Assembly: GCA_964036045.1 (NCBI GenBank)
Contig: OZ038378.1
Span: 23,611,935 to 23,675,934, forward strand
Origin: Eutreptiella sp. 'Long Island Sound 2002'
Taxonomy: Eukaryota; Euglenozoa; Euglenophyceae; Eutreptiales; Eutreptiaceae
Direction of reading: 5' to 3'
Length of the DNA: 64,000 nt
Both the position numbers and the translations under genes were made by a program. Each line of letters begins with the position of its first letter. The first letter of the stretch is position 1. Shown here piece by piece: positions 57,222-64,000 of this stretch. The notes below the pieces were generated by a model, which worked only from the letters and a program-made list of their open reading frames with translations, searched no databases and was not told where the DNA came from.

Positions 57222-59465
57222 ATGCTCAGCCTGGTGGACGGAGGTCTTACCTCCATTCCCTGGGAGGATCTGGACCCGACTCTGGTCCAGGCTATCCAAC
57301 GAGAAAGCGATGGACTCGCCTTGGGTGACTTGAAGGATCGTCTACGCCCTCAAGATGCTATTGACACTACACCCGGAGGAGATGAGTACGTGGTGACTGA
57401 CACCAACGCTCCCAACTCTCCCTGCCATGTACCTGTTCCTGATGGAGTCTCTGAGTGTGGACTATCTGAGCTACCTAGCTCTATCCACTCAGAAGACGAA
57501 ACTGAGCACGACGCCTTCTTCGTGCAGACCTGTGTGGAGGAAGTGGAGAACGCCGAGTACGTCGCCCCACTGAAACCCCTACTCTCCATGAGGGTGGAAG
57601 ACCCCTTGGACGAAGAGCTGGACCCTCGATCCAGGCTCAGGGAGTATGTGGATTCCAAGAGGAAGTTGGTGGCGAAAAAGCTATGCTACGCGAAGCCTAC
57701 CCGCAGCTCATGGCCACTGAAGCAAGGACTTATGGGAGACCTATCCCAATTGAAGGAGGACCTCGAACAGAAGATCACCACCTGGCAAAGGGAGGTAGAT
57801 CTTAAGCTCATGAAGAGCGTGTGGGGCGCCCATGTGAGGACCCCAGAGGAGGACGACCTCTCGGAGGAATGTGTATGTGAACCCCCTCGAGCGTGCCTAT
57901 GTTGCCATCGTCCACCGGAGATGGTTGAACAAGACCTTCTATATGCCTACCAAGGGCTGAAGGACACTACCACGGGCGAAGAGTCGGTGGAGGACCACCT
58001 CCTGACGTCTATTACTCAGGGGGCAAGCAACTTACACTCTGACGAGGACATGGAGGACAAGATCAAGGTATTGGACCCGCGGGTACAGAAGCTTATAAGG
58101 ACCTATCTGGGGGTGTTCGGAGAACTACCCCCTCCAGCCTCATGTGACAAGCTGGTACAGATGGACCTCAAGCTGAAACCCGAGTTCGTGGGTCACAAGA
58201 TCCGGAGGAGACCCTATCCAGCTCCTAAAGAGCAGGCCGACGAGATTGAGCGACAGATACAAGGATGTATCGACGCTGGCCTAGTCCTGGAGTACAAGGA
58301 CGGGGACTACCCCCTAAACTGCAGCCCCTGTTTCCTGGTGGCTAAACCTGGGTCTACAGCCAAACGGCTGGTAGTGGACTACGGAGAGCTGAACAAGAAG
58401 ACGCTGAACCACTCAGGGTCCATTCCCAATATGGAGTCTACCCTGGAGAAGATAGCCTCCAGCCGCTACAAGACCAAGATGGACAAGAGGAGCGGATTCT
58501 GGCAAGTGGACCTGACGCCCAACGCACAGGAACTACTGGCCTTCATCACCCCTCAGGGGAGGGTGTTCAAGTGGAAGGTCATGCCGTTTGGCGTGGCTAA
58601 CGCACCCGCTCTATTCCAAGAGCTGATGAACAAGATCCTGTCCATCCTACGAAGGAGACCTAAGGTGCAGGAGCTCATATCCCGTGCTGCCCAGATGGAG
58701 GCTCACATCGACGATGTATGCCTCGGGACCAATACCCAGGAGGATCACCTAATCCTCTTGGGTGAGTTCTTTGCGGTCTGCCAGGAGAACCACACACGAC
58801 TCAAGCTGGAGAAGTGTGAGTTCATGCAGGAGACTATGCAGTACCTGGGGTCGGATGTTGGCTATGGGTGGTGGACCCCAGCGGCCTCTAAGGCCAAACC
58901 CCTGATGGATGCCAAGGTACGACACGAAGACCCGAAGAAAGGACTTCATGATGTACGCAGTTTCATTGGGGCGTGCACCTTCTATTGCCGCCACATCAAA
59001 AACTTCACCTACACCAGCGCCGTTCTGACGGACTTGATCAAGAAGAGTACTACTTGGCGCTGGGGCCCACAAGAGGAACAAGCGTTTGACGAGCTCAAAG
59101 ACATGGTAGCCAACGCTAAGTGCTTGGGCGTGCCTAGGGCACAAGGGGAGATTATCCTGGTGACCGACGCCAGCAATGTGGGCGGTGGTGGAACGTTGTT
59201 CCAATGGCAAGCACTAGAGAAGGAGGAGTTCGACTCGGCCATTTCCCAATGGGGGACGGAAGGTCTCAACCGAGATGGAACCCTCAAGCACAGCTACGCT
59301 GACGACAAGTGGGTCCTAGTACCTCTGGGCCACTGGAACTGGAAGTGGAACCAGGCCAGGGGGAACTACTCCACCTATGAGCAGGAATTGCTCGCGGGTA
59401 TGCTGGTGCTATCCTCACAGGCACGACTGTTGGGGGGTAACCCTGTGGTCTGGCTGTGCGACTAA
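57222..59465 (+). CDS. pol: element B reverse transcriptase and RNase H
   Basis: 747 codons. An acidic leader spans 1-300. RT spans about 310-545 (VVDYGELN, KMDKRSGFWQVDL with D421, and AHIDDV with D497/D498 in place of the usual YVDD). RNase H begins near 645 (LVTDASNVGGGG, D649; YEQELLA, E721; WLCD, D747). A TAA at 59463 directly follows the third catalytic Asp, where family members continue with a residue such as Gln, and EPVRSFQKG follows in the same frame. Confidence 0.88.
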   Translation: MLSLVDGGLTSIPWEDLDPTLVQAIQRESDGLALGDLKDRLRPQDAIDTTPGGDEYVVTDTNAPNSPCHVPVPDGVSECGLSELPSSIHSEDETEHDAFFVQTCVEEVENAEYVAPLKPLLSMRVEDPLDEELDPRSRLREYVDSKRKLVAKKLCYAKPTRSSWPLKQGLMGDLSQLKEDLEQKITTWQREVDLKLMKSVWGAHVRTPEEDDLSEECVCEPPRACLCCHRPPEMVEQDLLYAYQGLKDTTTGEESVEDHLLTSITQGASNLHSDEDMEDKIKVLDPRVQKLIRTYLGVFGELPPPASCDKLVQMDLKLKPEFVGHKIRRRPYPAPKEQADEIERQIQGCIDAGLVLEYKDGDYPLNCSPCFLVAKPGSTAKRLVVDYGELNKKTLNHSGSIPNMESTLEKIASSRYKTKMDKRSGFWQVDLTPNAQELLAFITPQGRVFKWKVMPFGVANAPALFQELMNKILSILRRRPKVQELISRAAQMEAHIDDVCLGTNTQEDHLILLGEFFAVCQENHTRLKLEKCEFMQETMQYLGSDVGYGWWTPAASKAKPLMDAKVRHEDPKKGLHDVRSFIGACTFYCRHIKNFTYTSAVLTDLIKKSTTWRWGPQEEQAFDELKDMVANAKCLGVPRAQGEIILVTDASNVGGGGTLFQWQALEKEEFDSAISQWGTEGLNRDGTLKHSYADDKWVLVPLGHWNWKWNQARGNYSTYEQELLAGMLVLSSQARLLGGNPVVWLCD

Positions 59466-59573
59466 GAACCGGTCCGCAGTTTCCAGAAGGGTCCCCCACC
59501 TGAGAAGGCCAAGCTACGGCGCTGGTGGACCTACCTCAGTCAACTACGGCTCACGGTACACCATATCCAGAGA

Positions 59574-61280
59574 GTGAAGAACGAGTGTGCCGACTACATC
59601 AGCCGCAACAACTTCGACGCCCTGATTGGTGCCCGGTCTGAAGCGCTGGCTAAGGAGGCGTTCAGCCGTATGGACGTCCACTTGGACCTCAACATGACGA
59701 TGATACGCCCCCTGGATGGACTCCACCAATCAGAGTACCTGAAGGAGTTTGGGGATATCTACAAGCGCCTGGAGAAACGCCTTGAACCCCGCCTGGTCAA
59801 CCAAGACCAGTGGAAGAGGGACAAGAGCTACCTCTGGCACGAGGACCGCATCGTGGTGCCTAGTGACCGAGTCCCAGCGCTGCTGATGTGGACCCATGAG
59901 TCCAGCGGTCATGTGGGTGCTGACCGTACCCTGAGGCTGTTCAAGCAGTGGTTCCACACTACGTGGACTGACGACCAACTGCGGAAGACCCTCCAGCGTA
60001 TCGTGGACAAGTGCCCGTGCAGGTCCTGTAAACCAGGGGATATCAGGGACAGAGGTCTCTACTCGACCCTGCCCATCCCTCACTGTGCTAACAGTGTTCT
60101 CTACGCGGACTACACGGAGATGCCGAAGTTCGGGGGCTATGACTTCGCCCTCGTGGTAACCTGTGGGTTGACCAGGTTTACCAGGGTGTTCCCATGTACC
60201 AAGCACATTACCGGGGAGGAGACTATCAAGATACTCCTGGAGGAGTGGTTTTGTGTCTATGGGGCGCCCAAGGAGATCAACTCCGATGAGGACGTACGAG
60301 TACGCTCAGATACCGGTTGGTACAAGAGGGTCCTGAGGTCCCTCAATGTCCAGGTGTCTACGGGGATTCCCTACTCGCACACGAGCAACCCCCTATGTGA
60401 GCGACAGATCCGTGTCCCGAAGGAGAACGTACGAATATGGTGCAAAACTGAACGCACCAGAGACTGGGTGAGACTACTCCCCGTCATATCCTCGATGATG
60501 AACTCCCAAGAGAGTTCAGCTACTGGCTACTCGCCCCATGAGCTATTCCTGGGGCGCCCGGCATGGTTCCTACATGCCCCCTATCCAGAGGACACCCATT
60601 CTTCTGTGGGTGAATGGGTCCAAGAACAACAAGCGAAGGTGGACAAAACCAAGGCTATGCTCCAGAGAGTGAGGGAGCGTCAGTGGAACAAGAAGAACAA
60701 GCACCGAGTACCGGCCACCTACCAAGAGGGGGACTGGGTGCTGGTGCACCACAGTCGACTACCCGCCTGGCCACGCTCTACCAGCGATGACCCATACTTC
60801 GGGCCGTACAAGATTGTATCAGTGGATGGACAACGTATCACCGTGCGGTGTTCTCCCCGTCTAGGGGGGACCCTGGTGTGCGCTGCTCAACACCTGAAGC
60901 GCTACCATGATCCTGAAGACCTCTGTGGGGAGGAGTGGGAGCTGAACGACGAGGAAATCGTCGCTTCGGACCTACAAGGGGCTGCCAGCCCTATGGAAGT
61001 TGAAGGTGAACTCCCCGACGTGAACGCTGAGGAGATGGCTAAGGAGGGCTTCTACCTGGTGAAGTCTGTCCTACGCCACCGCTATCGCCAGGGTTGGCGC
61101 TTCCTCACCCTCTGGGAAGGGTTTGAAGTCAAAGAGGCCACCTGGGAGCCCTTCTCTGCATTTGTTCTACCTGAGGGACGCCTAAACTCAGTTCTGGTTG
61201 ACTACTTGTCCCAGAACAACCTTGGTGAGTTGCTGAGGCTCGCTGAGACGCTTGCCTCCAAGACTAAAGCTAGGGACTGA
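59574..61280 (+). CDS. int: element B integrase with chromodomain-like C-terminus
   Basis: In frame with RT (the RNase H tail YISRNNFD is at its start). The zinc finger uses H108, H113, C149 and C152. The catalytic triad is D179 (YADYTEM), D238 (NSDEDVR in place of the usual SDxG) and E276 (LCERQ). A GPY/F-like motif lies near residue 407 (DPYFGPYKIV). The C-terminal YLVKSVLRHRY through LTLWEGFEVKEATWEP is a chromodomain. The true end is TGA at 61278-61280. Confidence 0.88.
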   Translation: MKNECADYISRNNFDALIGARSEALAKEAFSRMDVHLDLNMTMIRPLDGLHQSEYLKEFGDIYKRLEKRLEPRLVNQDQWKRDKSYLWHEDRIVVPSDRVPALLMWTHESSGHVGADRTLRLFKQWFHTTWTDDQLRKTLQRIVDKCPCRSCKPGDIRDRGLYSTLPIPHCANSVLYADYTEMPKFGGYDFALVVTCGLTRFTRVFPCTKHITGEETIKILLEEWFCVYGAPKEINSDEDVRVRSDTGWYKRVLRSLNVQVSTGIPYSHTSNPLCERQIRVPKENVRIWCKTERTRDWVRLLPVISSMMNSQESSATGYSPHELFLGRPAWFLHAPYPEDTHSSVGEWVQEQQAKVDKTKAMLQRVRERQWNKKNKHRVPATYQEGDWVLVHHSRLPAWPRSTSDDPYFGPYKIVSVDGQRITVRCSPRLGGTLVCAAQHLKRYHDPEDLCGEEWELNDEEIVASDLQGAASPMEVEGELPDVNAEEMAKEGFYLVKSVLRHRYRQGWRFLTLWEGFEVKEATWEPFSAFVLPEGRLNSVLVDYLSQNNLGELLRLAETLASKTKARD

Positions 61281-62952
61281 ACCTTACCCTTACCTGCCAA
61301 AGCGTATGTGTGAGTGTGTTATTCCTAAGGTCCTGAGAGCAAGCCGCAGAAGTGGTGTCCTAATTATACCCAAGTCTGCACGCTTGCTAAACCTGGAGGG
61401 TTGGCTTATTGATGCCACGGGGTACGCCCCGGGTCTCCCCTCCCCTAAGCGCCCAATTTCTGTGCTGGCGCAAAACCTTTGGGGAATACCCAGCGTACTA
61501 ATCCAGGTATTGTTTTCCCTACCTATCTGTCTACTACAGGGAGGGGTGGCCAAAAGCTATGAAGGCATGAAAACGCCGTTTTGCTAAGTGGCCAAAACAC
61601 TGACCTAACCACTGCCACAGCCCACCAATCCTGCTAAAATTGCAGGAAAACGGCTGGGACAGTGACACACGCACTACAGGTCCTACACACCCTACAGTGG
61701 CACCATCCTGGTGGGCGAGCACTGCGGCAACTGGCTCAAGCCCCCACTCAGGACTACCACTCCTACACGCACACTCTACTGGGTGTTGTTGAAGAACATG
61801 TCGTGGGTCCTAGCGACCCTCCTGTGAAGAAGACAAGAGAACACAGCGCTGCTAAGCAACTGTGGCCTAACAGGGGACGCCACAACGCGTTTCCCCTGCT
61901 AGGGCTCGGAGGGAAGAGGTGCTCTTGCGTGCACGGCGCAGATGTCGATGGAGTCGGACTCCCTGCTCTGCCACAGGCAGAGGGGAGTTACTTGATTGTG
62001 TGATCTGCGCCCTTGTTTAGCAGGGCATGAAAAAAATGGTATGCTGCTGCACCACTCACCCTACCTGCCCACCTGTAAAGCAAAGGCAAATGAAGGGGTG
62101 TTTGCGGCGGAGGAACCAAGCCACACTCCCCGTATTATGCGGTTCTCAGTGTGACCTATAATACACTGTCCGCAAACGCGCTGAAGATCAGCTCCCCTGT
62201 CAAGCAAGCAAGCGTTAAGGGACTCCTCAGGTTCTCTTAAAGAACGTACCGAGGAGCCCCTGGGTAGCCTAAACAAGGTTTACCGTGCGCACTTCGCGTG
62301 GCCTACCCTTTAATGCGTGTGTGCATGCGCGAGTATGCACGACTGTTTGGGGCAAACCTGCCCATCCGCACCACAATCACGAACTCCACCAGGGGGTGGC
62401 CCCGCCTGGGCTTACTCACCTTACCTACCGCTGGAGAGAGAGAGCAAGTGAGGGGCGCACGCGGAGAACGTTGCTATGCACTTGTGTGTATGTCTAATCA
62501 CCCTGATCTGACCTCCAATCATCTGCAATCTTTCTAATCAATCCCTCTATCGCGTCCTATCGTTGTTAGCGCTGCTACAAGACTCCTTCACGGAGACACG
62601 AGACGAGCAATGTGTATGCGGCATACGAGACGAGCATACCTGTAGTTTATACCTGATTCATTGAAGTCTTTTTCGTTGATTTTCGAATTCTTGAATTTTT
62701 GATACTTCTATTAGTGTAGGTGGAATCTGTATGTTTATTTATTAATGTGTGTCTCGTCATTTTCATGACTACGTGAGACATACGTTTATAATGCCATTAT
62801 TTCTGCATTTTCCGGCGCTTCGCTAGGAGCCGCTCCTGCGCGCCGCCTTTTTATGCGTAGGAATTTCTTGATTTAAAAAATCTAGAGATGACTATAATTT
62901 TTATAAAAATGTGCTTCTGATGCACAATTGGATTCTGCTCAGGTGTATCGTC
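61281..62952 (+). other. element B 3' non-coding region
   Basis: 1.7 kb between the integrase stop and the shared LTR segment. No frame with protein-like composition and no clear polypurine tract next to 62953, which supports a deletion that removed the tract and the start of the 3' LTR. Confidence 0.5.
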
Positions 62953-63401
62953 CCTGGTCAGCCTAGCTAAGTAGGAAGATCCCATGTGACATGGCAGTGA
63001 CCTCATCGCCACATGCCCTGCCACCTCAGCACATATGGGACCCAAAACAAAGAGTGCACATCTCCTGAGATGGCACTATGGAGATAGAGTGACCATGGGG
63101 CAGTTTTCCAACTCTTTTCCAAAACATTTCAGCTATCTTTGTGAATATGCATTCCGATTTGACCTGAGTTGCAGTGTCTGTGAATATCCAATCATCTTTC
63201 ACTGTTTACACTGCAGCGCTTCATGCTTTGATCCTGATTCTCTTCTCCTTGCACACCTCTGGCTTGGGCTATCCTGGATTGACCTGTATTTCAGCAAACA
63301 AAAGGTTTTCATCTCCAAAAACAAGCAGCAGGAAACCCTACACCAGCAGCAAGCAGCAGGAGAGACAAAAACACAGTGTTGAAACCACTATAAACTTTTC
63401 T
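62953..63401 (+). repeat. element B 3' LTR (449 bp, probably 5'-truncated)
   Basis: Same length as, and nearly identical to, 53294-53742. It is followed by GTCCG and element C coding sequence. Confidence 0.8.
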
Positions 63402-63999
63402 GTCCGCTGCGGGATTCTCGAGGCCCGGTACATACCATAACGTCAGGTTGTATTCTTCGAGGAATTGGGACCATCGTGCTTGTTGTGGTGTCAGTGGTCG
63501 AGGACATGTCTTGAGATATCGAATACATTTGTGGTCAGTGTGCACGTGCACCTGCTGCGGTCCTCGAAGTAGGTGAAACCACTGCTTCAAGGCTAATACG
63601 ATGGCCAACAGCTCCTGTTTTTGAATCGGGTATCGAGTTTCGGCAGGTTGCCTTTTCCGGGACATGAAGGCAATAGGTCGAAGATGTCCCTCATACTTCC
63701 CATGCGCACATCGTTGCGCTAGCGTAGCACCCACGCAGTCTTTCGAAGCGTCCGTGTACAGGTGATACGGCTGTCGGGGGTCGATAGCACTGAGTTGTGT
63801 CGCATTGATCATTGCCTGCTTCAGCTTGTCGAAGGAAGCTTGATGTACGGCTGTCCATTCCCACTCGAAGTCTGCCTTAGACATTGCGTTCAGGGGGGCT
63901 GCAACAGCTTGGAACCCTTCGCCGAACTGCTGATAAAATCCACACAATCCAATGAATTGTGGAACTTCATGAACCGTAGTAGAAAGGTTTATAGGGTTT
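63402..63999 (-). pseudogene. element C: end of reverse transcriptase and RNase H (partial, runs off the window)
   Basis: An open - strand frame to the window edge: the RT thumb end (FIGLCGFYQQFGEGF), connection segment, and RNase H with HLYTDASKDCVGATL, QELLAIVLAL and HVHTDHKCI (the three catalytic acidic sites intact), then LTLWYVPGLENPAAD at the GTCCG junction with element B. It is typical Ty3/gypsy. The rest of Gag/protease/RT lies right of the window. Typed as pseudogene because the downstream half at 50.8-52.95 kb is broken. Confidence 0.85.
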
Positions 64000-64000
64000 T

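Larger units (their letters stand above)
52956..63401 (+). mobile_element. element B: Ty3/gypsy chromovirus nested in element C
   Basis: The GTCCG duplication is at 52951-52955 and 63402-63406. Leaving out the element plus one GTCCG joins ENPAAD to ACSRL, the expected RNase H end of element C, so the limits are firm. 449 bp at 53294-53742 recur at 62953-63401 with about four differences. Coding runs 53841-61280 in a single frame with five in-frame stops: TGA 55155, TGA 56346, TAG 56976, TAG 57213, TAA 59463. Order: Gag, zinc knuckle, protease, MTase-like domain, RT, RNase H, integrase, chromodomain. Confidence 0.9.

Noticed and set aside
53841-61280. Reassigned genetic code (stops read as sense) in the organism
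   Set aside because: All fifteen CCAR-like exons are free of internal TAA, TAG and TGA in frame, and all elements end in ordinary stops. Point mutation or local readthrough explains the retroelement stops better.

Overview
This is nuclear DNA from a large, repeat-rich eukaryotic genome. The evidence is a 15-exon gene with GT-AG introns whose reading phases all fit, kilobase introns full of dispersed repeats, tRNA-derived (pol III type) repeats, and three Ty3/gypsy-type LTR retrotransposons. There are no bacterial-style operons or ribosome binding sites. The species cannot be fixed from sequence alone. A large-genome alga or other protist fits best (a prasinophyte green alga or a dinoflagellate-like lineage are guesses). 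The standard genetic code is used in the host gene.

Left part (1-28.9 kb). The one confident host gene is a CCAR1/CCAR2 (cell cycle and apoptosis regulator) homologue on the + strand. Fifteen exons from 1600 to 20746 give about 835 codons: a Gln-rich N-terminus, the LAIKA/DBC1 core, a conserved block before a Lys/Glu-rich tract, an EF-hand-like segment and an acidic C-terminal part. The first and last exons were not found. Its introns hold a fold-back element at 1.2 kb, an 83-bp tandem array, a fold-back family with paired inverted tRNA-like boxes (one copy carrying a nested 1.4-kb TIR transposon with a 10-bp target duplication), a second tRNA-like family, a conserved hairpin repeat in five copies, and many long poly-G/poly-C runs.

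Middle part (27-42.3 kb). A degraded pogo/CENP-B-like DDE transposase gene on the - strand is split by a complete chromovirus, element A (28953-42164, - strand). Element A has two 2363-bp LTRs about 99% identical, a GTTC target duplication, an initiator-Met-tRNA-like primer site, a polypurine tract, and Gag, protease and Pol in one frame broken only by two TAG codons.

Right part (42.3-64 kb). A mostly non-coding stretch contains a 59-bp tandem repeat, an array of covarying hairpins, a candidate structured RNA locus (TATA near 46675, T-run at 47111) and a 30-bp minisatellite. Then comes an old gypsy element C (- strand; integrase side 49.8-52.95 kb, RT/RNase H side 63.4-64 kb). It is split by a second chromovirus, element B (52956-63401, + strand), flanked by a GTCCG duplication. 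Element B is one continuous frame of 7.4 kb with five stops and no visible frameshift. Elements A and B both carry an extra domain between protease and RT that resembles the methyltransferase-like domain of DIRS elements.
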